A stretch of DNA of 64,000 nt, taken from Selaginella tamariscina. Taxonomy: Eukaryota; Streptophyta; Lycopodiopsida; Selaginellales; Selaginellaceae. A program made the translations under genes and the position numbers. The notes beneath the pieces were generated by a model. The model was given only the letters and a program-made list of their open reading frames with translations. It ran no database searches and had not been told where the DNA came from. Every line of letters starts with the position of its first letter. Position 1 is the first letter of the stretch. This document shows, one piece after another, positions 48,718-61,527 of the stretch. The stretch is taken from the NCBI GenBank assembly GCA_003024785.1, contig PUQB01000734.1, forward strand, positions 1-64,000, given 5' to 3'.

Positions 48718-49620
48718 CTACTTCGGCTGTGCCTTGCCTCGAAGGTTCATGGGGTTTACCCTTCTCCCGTTTCCCCCGAGCGGGGTTCTTGTCGGGTGAA
48801 TGTATGGCTTGAGGTGGTTGCCATTAACCTTCTGTTGTAATGGTTGCCCGTTGGCCCCAAGTAGAATCGTGCCATTGTCAAAAGTTTTTAGCACCTCATA
48901 TGGTCCTTTCCATCCTGGCCAGAACTTGCCTGTCCGGAGTGCTTGTGGTTTCTTGAACCACCATACCCATTGTCCTGGCTTATATTCTTGGAGTTTCTTT
49001 TTCTTGTCCCTAGCTTGTTTGGTCTGTTGTTGACGGTTTTCTCTCGTCAATTGAGCCAAGAATAGTACTTTGTCTTTTCCGTGCAACCACTGGTTCGTCT
49101 GTGATCCTATGGTCCAGGCTCGTCCGTAAGCTGGGTATGGTGAACTCCCATGGCATGATAGCCTCTAGACCATAGGCCAGCTGGAAGGGTGTTGTTCCCA
49201 TTGCGATTTTGAACGTTGCCGGTACGCCCATAACACCGATGGTAGCATTTCTTCCCATCCTGGGTTCCCTGTGGCAAAGCTCCTCAAGATGGTGACCAAT
49301 ACCTTGTTTGTGGACTCAGCCTGTCCATTCCCTGTGGATAGTAGGCTGTTGACGTGCAATGCTTGATGACAAATGCTTGACCAATTCTCGGACAGTCTCG
49401 TTGATGAAGTGGCTCCCCGGTCTGACACCAGCTCCAGTGGGCATCCAAACCGTGTTAGAATGTTTATATAGATGAACCTTGCTGTTTGTCTGCCATTGCC
49501 TCCTTGAGTGCCTTTGCTTCTACCCATTTTGTGGCGTAGTCGTTGCCACTACGATGTACTGGAGTGTGTGTGTGCCCTTGGGTTGATAGGCCCTACGAAG
49601 TCTAGGCCCCACTTCTCAAA
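48718..49620 (-). pseudogene. gypsy-2 integrase
   Basis: The core is at about 49620-49165, with FEKWGLDFVGPI, ARFIYINILTRFGCPLELVSDRG and a conserved NGQAESTNK block containing the catalytic Glu. The C-terminal part (49086-48718) has PGQWVWWFKKPQALRTGKF and GKWKGPYEV-like residues, as in gypsy integrase tails. Frameshifts lie near 49540 and 49370. A zinc-binding N-terminal part is only hinted at near 49700-49900. Confidence 0.75.
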
Positions 49621-50159
49621 TGCCACCATTCTTGTCGAGGGGTGGTACTCCATGCCTTGGCCTGCCGTGGGTTTGCCTATTCATTGACAATTGGTACAGC
49701 TCCTTGCTACCTTGGTGGCATCCCGGAAGATTGTTGGCCACCAGAGTCGGTTTGTAGATCTTCTTGGCCGTTTTGTCTCCCCCGAAGTGTCTGTCCCTGG
49801 TCCCACGTGAGCTGCCTCAACAATCTCGGGAATTTCCTAGGTCAGTGGGCATTTCCGAAGTATCTCATCCCTCCCTGCTTGTATAGCTGATCCTAGATCA
49901 GCTGGAACGGTAAGCACCTTTGGCCAAGGCTCTGTCTATGTGTCACCAATGTGCCGGAGAGGCCATTTAACCCGCTGGTGAGGTACTGCCATATCAGTTG
50001 TTGCCACTCTGGGACGTCCGGGCCGATCCTTGGTTCGGTTGTTTGTGGTAATGTGCCTTGGTCAACAGTTGTCCCGAAAAGGTCAGCGTCTAGTATGTTG
50101 AGCAAATCAGCAGCTTCGCCGGTTCGCCGCTCGTTATTCGAGAGAGGAGGTCTGGTGAT

Positions 50160-51290
50160 ATGTGCAGTTTACTTTCCTTATGACTATGGTAAACTCGAAC
50201 TCCTACAAGAAGAGTATCCACTGCACTGGCCGCCCGATGAACTGTGGTTTGTTCATGAGGTACAATAGAGTGTGGTGATCTACGATCAGTATGAAGTGGT
50301 TACTCAGAAGGTAGTGGCGAAACTTGGATACCCCATAAATGACTGCCAGGCATTCTTTGTCGATCGCTGAGTAGTTGCGTTCATGGCGTCATGAGTCAAC
50401 TTTCGTATGCTATAGGTCGGAGCATCTTCTCATTGTCCTCCTGGGACAGGATCGCACCCGCCACTATGCTTGACCATCCGTCTGCAAGTGGAACTCTCGG
50501 TTCCAATCCAATGGAATGAGGATGGGCGCTTCCACCAGCTGGCGCTTTATGTTTTTGAAGGCCGCTTGTCAGTGGGCGGTCTATTCATACGATGCATCCT
50601 TGGTGAGTAATTCAATTATTGGTTGGGCCCTATCGGCATACTTCTGGATAAACTTGCAGTAGAACCCTACTTTCCCCAAGAATTTGGAGTTCCATGACGT
50701 TCAGTGGCGGAGGCATTTCGGCCAGTGCTCACACTAAACATGGGTCCACCATGATGCCTTCCTTGGAAACGATGTGCCCTAGCAACTTTCCCGTTGTCAT
50801 GCCCAATACGCACTTTGAGGGGTTAAGAGATATTCCATATTCCTGGCAGCGCAGAATACCCACTCCAGGCGTGTCACATGTCTTCTGCTGGTCCGTAAGC
50901 TGTGAAGTTGTTCAGGAATGCCCAGACAAAATCTGTGAGGTTAACCTTTGAAACGTGGCTAGAGTGTTGTAGAGTCCGAACAGCATAACTCTAAAGGCGT
51001 AAGCATCCCAGTCCGTGATGAATGTAGTTTTGGCTTGGTCATCCGCTGCGATTGTCACCTGGTTATATCCACTGAAGTCGTCCATGAATGAGTACATCTT
51101 GTGGCCCACTACATCTTTTAGGATGGCCTCTGTGAATGGGTAGGGAACGGGTCCTTCTCCTGTGGTGGCATTCAGTCGTGGTAATCTATGCAGATCCTCA
51201 ATCGATCGTCCTTTTTCGGTACGATCACAATTCGTGATAGCCATTCCAGGTTCTCAATGGGGTAGGTGAAGTTACTTCAAGCCACTTATC
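50160..51290 (-). pseudogene. gypsy-2 reverse transcriptase and RNase H
   Basis: RT blocks on the minus strand are PYPFTEAILKDVVGHKMYSF, MDDFSGYNQV and FRVMLFGLYNTLATFQR (51244-50912). The catalytic box, normally Y-x-D-D followed by F, reads AFLNNFTAYG at about 50918-50890 with AAC AAC at 50907-50912, so both active-site Asp codons are Asn. RNase H-like residues follow ([15 protein letters not shown] near 50385-50340). Stops and indels are frequent. Confidence 0.7.
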
Positions 51291-51459
51291 AATCTCATGT
51301 TTAGCTTTTCATGTGTAGTTTGGGTTAATGTGGTAACGTTGTTGCCAGCTGGGTCAAATGTTGGGTTTTAGTTTAATTCGGTGCTGGCATAACTCTGACG
51401 GTACTCCCCTTAGGTTGTGGTAGGTCTAGGCGAATACCTCCCTGTATCTACGGAGACAG

Positions 51460-52260
51460 TCGGTAATCTACTCTCTTAGCTTTGCTCCGATGTGAGCATT
51501 AACATTTACTAGTAGGGGGTCTTCGTCGGTGCCTATGTTGACCTGCTTGACCGCTGCTTCGGGAGTCATGTTCCACCCATACATTGGCTTGCTACGGTAC
51601 TCTTCCTGGGCCGATGGGGTTACACTCTGCATTTCTTTCCATAGAACATGCCGCCTCGGGATTTGAGCTTTTGGAGTGTCTACTCTGGTTTCTAGCCGAG
51701 TCATTATGTACATGGTGGCCAACTCCTGTACTTCCTGTCGAGGATCCACCTCTCCTATGACAAATAGCTCTGGCAAACATGCTAGGATGACCGCTTCTTC
51801 TTCATTATCCAATCCCTCTCCCTAGTCTGGGAGATGGTAAATCTAGGGTCGGGATTCCGATGGTGGCGCCGAACTTGTTTTGCAGTAATGGATATGACTC
51901 CCTCCTTGATGGGAAATCGAATTTGCTGATTCTCCCAATTGTGTTGTACCCTTGCGCCGCAGAGCCACGGCCAGCCCATGAGTAAATTGAACCCTTTTTT
52001 TTGTGTACATGTCGAGGACGACCACGTTTATCAGGAACTTGATGCTTTGGATCCTGATCCTTACCTCCCTCATGATGCCCTTAGGGGCCACCTTGGCTTG
52101 GTTCGCCATGCATATGAGGAAGGGTAAGGGCTCAGGGGGCAGCATCCCTAGTTGTTGATGGAGTTCTGTGGACATGATATTTACGCATGATCCCCCATCA
52201 TGATCATGTTGTGCACTGTGCGGCCTGCCACTTGGACGGGTATGGCCAGTACATCGTCCA
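51460..52260 (-). pseudogene. gypsy-2 retropepsin-like protease
   Basis: The region has CVNIMSTELHQQLG preceded by a DGGS segment (usually DSG or DTG), then PFLICMANQAKVAPKGIMRE and FLINVVVLDMYTKK (52175-51843). This is the usual layout of plant gypsy proteases. It leads into a linker at 51812-51468 with no stop. There are frameshifts near the active site. Confidence 0.6.
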
Positions 52261-52899
52261 CAAAGTCTACCGTTGTTGTTGCGACCCTTGGGGCTGTGAT
52301 TGTGGGCCTGTGCAGTTCTCTAGCAAGGACTCATAAAGCCCTAGGGATAATTGTAGCAGTTCTTCTAAGGTTACCTACACCTGGGTTTCTCACACCTTCC
52401 CAGCGAGGGCCTCGTGCATCCCCGTTGTGCCCCTGGCCTCTGTTCCTGTGCAGCCTCACTGTTTTGTAGCCGCTTCCACCTCAGCGCGTCTTTGCTCCAC
52501 TGACCTTGTCTCCCCTTTGACTGCCACTTCCTCCTCACTGGATTCCCCATTGTCTTCCTCCTCCAAGTCAATTGGTCGTATCGTCTATTGGGCTTGTGAC
52601 CTCATGATTGCCCTACATTGCAGCTTAGGGGGTGACATCTCTACATGGTGGGCCTGTGGTGTGGGACCTAGTGTTGTTGTGGCCGGGGTTGGTCCCTCAG
52701 CCACCCTTGTGGCCTTTGGCACACGTGCTTCCAGCATGGGTTTGAGCATCGCAATTCAGGGGCATTGGTACAGTGGATGGTGTTCACTGCACAATGTGCA
52801 TATCAACTCCCGGCGTTCTGACTGTCTGTTTCTGTCATTGTACCTCGGTCGGTTTTGTTGTCGCTCCCATGAGCACAACCTCTAGTTGTAGTCTCCTGA

Positions 52900-55150
52900 C
52901 CGCGATCTATAGCGGGGTTGGCCACCACCGTGGCCCCCATACCTTTGGTCCCCTAGATGATCCGCCTCATGTCGCTCAACGACCTAGGCGCCGGTCTGGG
53001 GTGGCATGCTGCTTAGGAGCTTGGTTAGCTAGCAACAATCATCTGTGTTGTGGGATTCATGGACATTACATACTTTGCAATATCTATCCCTACGCACTAT
53101 GTATCCTAACTGAGCCAGAGTCGTTGCTAGGTCCTCCTGCCTTGCGACAGCTCTGTAGGTCTCCCTTTGCTGGGATTGCTCGTGCTCCCTGGCCCCCCTC
53201 CGTCTCTCCTTCCGGGTCAAATTGGGAACGTCCGAGAGGTCCTCCTTATCCATGGTGGTGTCGTTGGCCCCCCCAGTGTCTGATTTGTCCTGCGCTTCCC
53301 TCTCCTATGGTCTTTCGGCTTCCCGCTTCTCAGTCTTTTTGGCGTACCGGAGTAGTTTATCAAATGTCCAGTCGTCATCTAAACCTATCCACTTGTGAAT
53401 CTCTGGCCGCAGTCCCTTTTGGGACCACATTTTCTTGGTCAGTTCAACTGGGGCGTCTCTTAGCTAGGCAATGTATCCCAGCATGCGGACCGTGTATTCA
53501 TTGACCGACTCTCCTGCTTTCTATTTCAAGCTTGTTAGCTTGTGGATCACCTCCTCTTCACTCTTTTCCTTCCGGAAGGTTTGTGCGGTTTCCCAACGAG
53601 CTCCTTCGTTTGCCTCGTGGAATCGCATCCACCAGGCATGTGTGCCTTCTTGTCCAAAGTGCATGCAAAGGCACTCAGCTTCTTGTGATCATCGATTATA
53701 CTCCGAAGTTCGCACACCTGTTCAAACTTGTGTATGTGTTGGTCTGCGTCTTCCCCCTTCGCTCCAAGGAACGCGAGTAAGGGCACTGTTGCGGTGCTCT
53801 CCTGCATCCGATTGAGCGCACGAGCTAGTAAGGTCACCGGGTCGGTTCCCATGGCGTTCCATTGCCTGAGAAGTGTTCCGATCCGGACCCTCCGCTTTGG
53901 ACGTGGTGTAGTCCACGTCCAAGTATTTTGCGGGTACCTTTCTCCTTCCTCACGGCCCTGCTCTCCCATTGAGGGTGGGTGACGAGGACGGGCTCCTCCC
54001 GACTGTCCCTCAGAGGCCCCCTCCGCGGGACCAACTTGACGGTTGGTGGCACAGCTTACCTTGGTTGGACGGTATTCCCTCCTCCAGCGAGTGGTTTTGT
54101 AGGACCGTGTGCAAAATCCCCCCGCGACGTTTAGACGGTCATGATCGATGGGGCGATTCCTCCTCACCTTGAGACGGTATCCCCTCGTCTGGTAATGGTT
54201 GTGGCTTTGCCGTGTGCCCTGGCGAATTTCCCTCGTGAGGTCGGTGCGATACTGGTCGCTCGGGCAAATCTCTCCTGCCCTTGGATGAATTCCTCTCATC
54301 CCTTGTCCAGAGTGGCCATTGTGTGGCCCCTCTTTCTAGTACCTCCTCCCAATCCGTCAGCTCATCAATGTCCAGTCGCCTTTGCGCAGGTGGTCATCCT
54401 ATGTGTACCCTGGCCTTCCAAAGCCTTAGGTTCTCATCCTGGTAACCGCCCTGGCCTGCTGCATCGTCCAATCGGCTGAACTCCTGGTACAGAGGTTGCC
54501 TTGTTGGCAATCGATGCCCCTCCCTACGAGGGCCTTCCAAATGAGGCTCTTCCTCCCCTTTTTCCAGACAGCCACGGGCCCCCTGCGTCCCTAGTGGGTG
54601 ACGACGGCCTTGGGTTTCCTACCTTACATCCGTCGTGGCGCTGGCCACGTTAGACTTCCGGCTCACGTCCCCCATCACTATCCATGTTGCTTTTGCCCCC
54701 TCGAGATTCCTACCTCCGTTGTAGGCCTGCCCTTTCATGGGTTGTCCTGTGCGAGGTTTCCTCCTTCAGGAGTACTCATCAAACACGGGTTTTGCTATTT
54801 GGTGTGGGGGCTCATCATGGCCATCACTTTTGCCTACATCGAGAGGCAGAGGGCTTTCATCGTCCTGCCATCCATCCCATTCTACATTATAGGTTATTGT
54901 CGGGCGAAGTCGCATGTCTGGGTGCTGTTCATACCTGCATACTGCTGTACCTGGACTGACATCTGAACGTGCTATAGTTCCTTCATATCCTTCTTCGTCG
55001 TCGGCGGTGTGCGACTGCCTCTGCTGCTGGTGTGCCGGGTCTACCGCTGCTCGAAGATTAGGCCATGCGGCATTTACGTCGTTCCCTCGGGTGGGTGAGG
55101 CAGGGGCCGATTGTAGCAATCGAGGTGCCTCATCGCCTTCCATCAACCTC
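52900..55150 (-). pseudogene. gypsy-2 gag
   Basis: The N-terminal part starts at 55146 (MMEGDEAPRLLQ). The conserved gag domain lies around 53800-53400, with LLARALNRMQESTATVPLLA, AFLGAKGEDADQHIHKFEQV and, after a frameshift, WSQKGLRPEIHKWIGL. A zinc-knuckle-like CKVCNVHESHNTDDC lies at about 53075-53030 with spacing CX2CX5HX4C, one residue longer than the norm. Several in-frame stops are present. Confidence 0.65.
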
Positions 55151-55305
55151 CCTCAGCCAGCCCATCACATCCTCTTGGCCAGCTGTTGCTCGTCAATCTC
55201 TATTTGTTTAATGAGTTAATCCCGGCTCTCCTTCAGGCCACAACTCTGCTTGCTATAATGAACTCCATCCGTGTGTACTATCTATCCCATCGTGGTCGAC
55301 ACAAA

Positions 55306-55972
55306 TGGTTGTCGGGGACTCCGCATGCCATATGTGGTGCTTCTCAAGAAGCTTCAGTGGTCGCCAGGACGTTGTGGAGAGTGTCCAACTCCGGGGTCCA
55401 AACCGGCAAGCCAGCCTTACCTCGGAAGTGGTGGAAGGTGTTGGATGGCCTCTACCGAACGCCACGAGGGTCTGTGTACAGGGTAGGGGAGTTCTACTAC
55501 GGTGGATTGGCAAAGAGCGTTGCTTAGCCCAGGAGTGGGACAAGCGGGAACACCAGCTTGTAAGGTGAATAGAAGGAATATGAATATATTATATTGCATG
55601 TCCGAGTAAAACTATCTCCGATAAAGGAGCAAGATATAAGATACAGACTTGACTCCCAAAAAGACCCCGACCCACTACCAGCCTTCCTGCTTATATAGTG
55701 GGTTACCTAGCATTAGACCCTAGGTACAAGTGGCACCTTCCTATTGGTATGCCGCCTTGTGACAGAGTGTCTATCACATTTATGTGCCTCCCTGTGCTGT
55801 CCTACATACCCTGGGTAGTTAGTTCGGACAATCGGATCTACTCCTGGTTACGCCGCCGCCTGACATCGGTTGCCATCAGTTTGTACCTAAGGTACCTTCC
55901 TTATCCGGCGCCTCATCCCGTCACTCGTTCGTGCCGTCTGGCTATTTGATGGTGTCTGACCACCGTCAACCA
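55306..55972 (-). mobile_element. 5' LTR of gypsy-2
   Basis: On the minus strand it starts TGGTTGACGGTGG and ends GACAACCA. A TATA-like 'ccactatataagcagg' lies near 55700. The sequence just inside does not match the initiator tRNA-Met site well, so the primer tRNA is unclear. Confidence 0.8.
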
Positions 55973-56270
55973 ATATCCACTCTCATAAGAAGGCCAAAAG
56001 GGTGGTAGTGTAAGAAGGTGCGTCAATGCAAATAGGGTTTAAAGGCTGCAATGCAGCAAGGTTAAATCTCTCTCTCACATGCACACTCCTATATATGCAT
56101 ATACATATATATATGTGTGTGTATTTGTATGTATATTTATTTATTATATCTCTTGCACAACATATACAATATTTGTATATTATAATTTATTTAGCTATCT
56201 CTTGCACACACATGCATATACATATACATATATATGTGTGTGTGTGTATTTGTATACTATATTTTATTTA

Positions 56271-56304
<34 letters not shown>

Positions 56305-56577
56305 GTGTTGTGTATGTATAATTTATTATTTATTTATCTCTCGCACACACATGCACACACGTGTTTGTGTATGTATAATTTATTATTTATTTATCTCTCG
56401 CATACACATGCACACACCTGTATATACATATACATATATGTGTGTGTGTGTGTACACTATATTTTATTTATCCATCTCTCGCACACACACGCACACTCCT
56501 GTATATACATATACATATAATATATGTGTGTGTATCTGTAGAATTTAATTCATTTATCTATCTCTTGCACACTCATG

Positions 56578-56608
<31 letters not shown>

Positions 56609-57108
56609 AATATAATTTATTTATGTATCTCTCTCACAGACACACACACACACACACACCTGTATATACATAATATAATTTATTTATTTATTTCTTACAC
56701 ACACACAAAACTGTATGTGTATGTACTTGTGTATTTGTATATAATATAATTACTTTATTTCTCTCTCATACACACTCTTGAATGTATATGTACATGTGTA
56801 TTTGTATATATGTAATTTCTTTATACACAACTATATACATGTTTATTTATATTTTATAAGTTTTTTATATTTCTCTTTTTGTCACAACACACGTGCTTGA
56901 GGCAAGGAAGTTGGTGACGGAATTAATCTCGCTTTCCCTGCCTTTTTAGAAGGGGTGGCCGTATTAATCCCGCCACCCTTTCCCACCACTCATACATATA
57001 TATGTGTGTGTATCTATGTGTATATTATTTATCTATCTCTTGCACAACATTATACAATATCTGTATATTATAATTTATTTATTATTATCTCTCACACACA
57101 CCTGTATA

Positions 57109-57186
<78 letters not shown>

Positions 57187-57690
57187 CTGTATATTATATT
57201 TTATTTATTTATCTCTCGCACACATACACACTCATGTATATACATATACATATATATATGTGTCTGTGTGTGTATCTGTATATTATATTTTATTTATCTA
57301 TCTCTCACACACACACGCACACTCCTGTATATACATATATATGTGTGTTTGTATATGTATACTATCTATATAATTTAATTATTTATGTATCTCTCTCACA
57401 GACACACACACACACCTATATATACATATACATAAATATGTGTGTATCTGTATAATATAATTTATTTATTTATTTCTTACACACATACATAAATTGTATG
57501 TGTATGTACCTGTGTATTTGTATATATATAATTACTTATCTCTTTCTCTTGAATGTATATGTATGTGTGTATTTGTATATATGTAATTTCTTTATCTCAC
57601 ATACACACAACTGTATGTATATATACATGTTTATTTGTATTTTATAAGTTCTTTATATTTCTCTTTTATCACACACACATGCTTGAGGCA
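55973..57690. repeat. CA/TG/TA minisatellite upstream of array G
   Basis: A unit of roughly 70-110 bp (tttatctatctctcgcacac, cactcctgtatatacatata, tatatgtgtgtgtgta) is repeated more than 15 times. Simple runs include (TA)n at 57113-57142 and (TG)n at 57143-57184. There is no gene, although all three frames are open in places. Confidence 0.8.
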
Positions 57691-58405
57691 AGAAAGTGGT
57701 GGCGGGATTAATCCCGCCACCCTTTCCCTACTTGGTGGGATTAATCCCGCCACCCCTTCCTACGTCCTAGAAGGGTGGTCAAATTAATCTCGCCACCCCT
57801 TCCCTATCTACTAGAAGGGTGGCCAGATTAATCTCGCCACCCCTTCCCTGCCTCCTAGAAGGGGTGGTCAAATTAATCTTGCCACCCTTTTTCGCCACTC
57901 TCTGAGCTATATATATAATTCCTTATCTTTATCTCTCTCTTCACACACACACATTCTAGGAGGCATGATTGTGGTGGCGAGATTAATCATGCCACCCCTT
58001 CCTTGCTTCTTAGAATGGTGGGTGAAATTAATCATGTCGACTTCTCTTTGAGATGGAAAAGGGTGGCGGGATTAATTCCGCCCGCCACCCTGTATGTGAA
58101 TGTACTTGTGTATTAGTATATATAAGTTTTTTATCTTCTCTTCAATAAACCCTATAAATTGTCTAAAGCTCACATTTGTGGTGGTGCTAGAATTGAATGA
58201 TGTGCGTATCATAAACATGAGTTTTGAACACTTAATCTTGCCCACTTCTTTATGAGACGACGAAGAGTGTATGTGAATGTATTAGTGCATTAGTATATAT
58301 ATGTACATGATTATTTGTATATTATAATTCCTCTTCTTTTCGGGCCTGGTGAGATTAATCCTATCAAGATGCTTACTGTTTTAATTGGCCTAGCAAGATT
58401 AATCC
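56915..58405. repeat. Palindrome array G
   Basis: Two isolated dyads lie near 56915 and 56958, and a denser group of about ten at 57698-58090, followed by worn ones near 58350 and 58395. The best is the perfect 24-bp palindrome at 57698-57721, identical to 928-951 of array A. It lies just upstream of the type II G gene. Confidence 0.85.
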
Positions 58406-58546
58406 CGCCATCTAATTAGTCTGAACATTTCAGAGAAAAATATTTATAGACCCTATAAAGTTTGAATAGTGTATTTGTTATATTCGGGTTTATATAAGTG
58501 TGTGTGCGTTTTTATAAAATTATATTCATACTGTAATACTGTGCAG

Positions 58547-59924
58547 AAAGGCGGGTTGATCAAATAAAATGATTCATTCATTAGTATAGAGTCGTCTTTA
58601 AATTTGGGTAAGAATTAATTAATTTGGTGGTTAATGGCAAATTACAGATTAATAATAGCAACCCCACCTTTCATTTTCATCTCAAGGCAATGGAGTTGAA
58701 GACAATCAGGCACTTCAAGGAGTGGCTGGGAATACACTGTCATAAACTGGGTTGGACGCCGGCTTCAACATATGAAGAGGTCAACAAATATCTACATGTG
58801 ACAAACGATGATATGCTTGTCCAATTGGTGAACCAATCAAAAGATTTAGGCAAAAATCTATTGAATGACAACGCTAGAAAAGAGAACATTGCAATGACGC
58901 CTTCTCTTATGGCATCCTTTAGCAGCAAATAGAGTTAAACTTTATAAAGGAGGATGTTATGAATCATGACAAGCCCTATAAATGTTTGTTGCCAGATTCG
59001 GAGACTTTATGGGGTAACATCACTGCCTGTAGAAACCGTTTCAAATGTTTGTGATGGATCGGCAGGTGTCAAAAAATCCTTCTTCAAATACGGCACTAGA
59101 GGATTTGGTGGAGAAGCTTAGCCATGCAAATATGTACATAAAAGGTATTTATTATTGAAGATTTGCACACTTAGTTGATACTTATGTTTTATGTATGTAT
59201 TCCTTGATTTTTGCTCATGTCACTGATACCTTCGCCTTTGTCTTAGCCAAGAAAATAGACATCGTTAGATTGGATTTTATATGAATGATGCTGATTTCAA
59301 GTGTATTGATACGGTTGTTTACTTAGTTGTTAAGAATGCACCAAACAATTTCAAACTTCTAAATGACTGGCCAGGCATCTGTTTTCACCCCAACGAGCCT
59401 GAACCTCCATCAAATACACTGATAGCTAAGAGGGACATATTCAGCAATATATATTATCTAAACATTACAAGTCAGGTTGCACGGAGCATTGTCAACTTGA
59501 TCAGGGGTTCTCACAGTGATGCATTGGTTTTTGACTACTGCACTAGGGGATCCGTCTTGAAGGAGTGTTACCTTTGAGATACATGTGTGTTGCCGTTGAA
59601 AATGATAAGACCATAGATGAGGACTTGAACAAGTGGATAGAGAGGTTTTCAACTAACTACCCTAACAAACCCATACATAAGTATTCGGGAAAGTTCCTTC
59701 TTGAGAAGTGTTATAACTTTGAGGAGGAATCTGGTTCAATGTCGGAATCTGAGAACGATCTTGAACTAAATATTACACTGAAAGTTATCTCAATGAGTAT
59801 AGAACATTAACTTACTTTATTGACCATGGAAACATCAACAGAAGAAATAGAAGATATTGAACCATCTTCCAAGTGGCTAAAACCTTCTTCACTTCACTCA
59901 GGAGGTAACAACAAAAAAGAATAG
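58547..59924 (+). pseudogene. ParB-like gene, type II copy G (ParB domain deleted)
   Basis: A leader exon (58547-58607, after TGTGCAG, with donor GTAAG at 58608) matches 33604-33543 of copy F. Within 20 bp the sequence jumps to VVNGKLQINNS, so the N-terminal and ParB-like parts are gone. What remains: HFKEWLGIHCHKLGWTPAST (58624-58932), VMDRQVSKNPSSNTALEDL, a 102-bp GT-AG intron (59145-59246), ADFKCIDTVVYLVVKN and PGICFHPNEPEPPS (59281-59577), then EESGSMSESENDLELN to a stop at 59922-59924. It supplies the middle segment missing from copy F. Confidence 0.7.
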
Positions 59925-60176
59925 AGTGATGAATAGTTGTAACATAAGGCATTTTTGTATATTTCGTTTTATATTTATACAGAAAATAAATTTTTAAGGA
60001 TTAAAGAAGCTTTTAGTTAAACATGGGTTACACATTAGCAAGGTAAATAATATACCTTGGTAATTATAAGGCCAGCTAAATATCATTTTACAGATGTAAT
60101 AAAACAATTAAAAAAAGGATTTTTAGCAATGGCATGAGGTAAGAGAGGGGTTTGACAAAAATTTCTTGTGCCACAT

Positions 60177-61250
60177 GTCAGAGTGACAAAGTTCATGCAG
60201 GAAATGGATAATAATGCAGCTCAAAACATCCTTAATATTGGGACCATTCCAGTTCTGCATCACCATTTCTATTGCCTTTAGTTCCTAAATTACTTTCTTA
60301 AGCGCATATAATATCTAAATCTTGTAAGGATGATGTACAAGTAAATGACGTTACCCCTTGTTACTCATGGTCATATTGTGTTATTGGATGTCAATGATGT
60401 TTTTTCTTCATTAATAAAGGCATGAGGACAGAGAAAAAAAATCAAACATGGAGATTTCATTCGTTATCATGGTAAATTTCAATATAATATTTTTTTTTTG
60501 TCAAGGGTTGGACCGTTTCTTTTAAAAGCTTAAGGAGATGGGTGCACTTGTGGGGATTTGGTCATGCATGCAATTTCACAACTTAACACCGCTACTGAAT
60601 TTGCTTAACAAACATAGAAAAGGTGATTTGTAAAAATTAAATTTTTGATAGCGAATATGTTATACCTCTTGAATTCTATGTTGTAAGAAAGGAAAGCAAG
60701 CCATACTTCTTCAAAAATCAATTGAGCTTCATTGGGAGATAAATCAGTTAAGAATAATGAAGACGCACATATCTTAATGGTACACGACTCTCTCAAAAGG
60801 CTATGCTTAACCAAAACATTACTTGTATTAATCTAATCACTTTCGACCCATATTCCAATATTAATATCATGGATGAGCTAGTGAACTACTTGGATATGTG
60901 CCTTATAAAGAAGAATTTTAAAAAACTTTTGTGAGCAATATCCATCATATAAAACATGCCCTAACGCTTTTCTTTCTTATGATTTTGAATTTTCTAAATT
61001 AAAGGAGAGCAATTGGGTGCTCTACAATATTATTATTAAAGAACGTCATTTTTTATATAAGCTTTTATGCACTCTTGTTCTTATCACAGCTTATGTATTA
61101 ACAAGGATAGCAACTCCTAACTGCATTCATGAGAATGTCAGGTGGTGACAACAACATAAAGATATTGGTCAAAATGAATCGATTAATCCGTAGAGTGATG
61201 ATTTCTCTATATGGTTAAAGAAAAAGTTTACAAATAAATTAACAAGTTGA
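60177..61250 (+). pseudogene. FCP1-like HAD phosphatase gene, type II copy G
   Basis: The order is the same as in copy F: KFMQEMDNN near 60190, HIVLLDVNDVF near 60370-60400 (again Asn in the second catalytic position), GALVGIW-like residues near 60545, then the DSP-containing region eroded near 60780. It ends at a stop at 61248-61250. Many frameshifts are present. It is a clear homologue of 29966-31202 but not translatable. Confidence 0.6.
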
Positions 61251-61501
61251 TAAGGATATGATTTTATTTAATTATGTTTGATAGTATTTTTTAATTATTG
61301 TTAATATATTTTTACAAAGAAGAATAATATGAATATTTTAAGATATTTTAGGAATATTCTTTATTAAGTAAGGTTAATGAAGAATTAATTTATTAATAAT
61401 TAATATTTAAGGCTTAATTCTATATCTATTAAATAATTAAATAATAATTAAAACTTAAGTATTCATTAGTAATTTATTTTATATTCCCATTTTCATGCAT
61501 C
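61251..61501 (+). other. 3' flank of type II copy G
   Basis: This is an AT-rich tail homologous, inverted, to 24786-25020 and 29752-29965. It carries CCCATTTTCATGCATC just before the terminal motif. No gene is seen. Confidence 0.7.
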
Positions 61502-61527
61502 ATGCCCATTTTAGTTATAATGTGCAT
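61502..61527 (+). repeat. Shared 3' terminal motif, type II copy G
   Basis: The 26-bp motif has two changes (GTTATAATGTGCAT). It marks the right end of the type II copy; the sequence beyond is unrelated. Confidence 0.7.

Larger units (their letters stand above)
45800..55972 (-). mobile_element. Full-length Ty3/gypsy retrotransposon (gypsy-2)
   Basis: The element is 10173 bp. Two LTRs of about 660 bp (45800-46458 and 55306-55972) begin TGGTTG and end CAACCA. ATATC on both sides (45795-45799, 55973-55977) is a 5-bp target duplication. The minus-strand order is gag, protease, RT, RNase H, integrase, which is Ty3/gypsy order. The LTRs differ at many places and the coding part is broken, so the insertion is not very young. 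It lies in the minisatellite zone upstream of type II copy G. Confidence 0.85.

Noticed and set aside
56079..57455. Long Cys/Val/Tyr-rich open frames
   Set aside because: They are CA/TG/TA minisatellite read in frame. Several frames and both strands are open at once. The same applies to 35288-36385 and 29548-29751.
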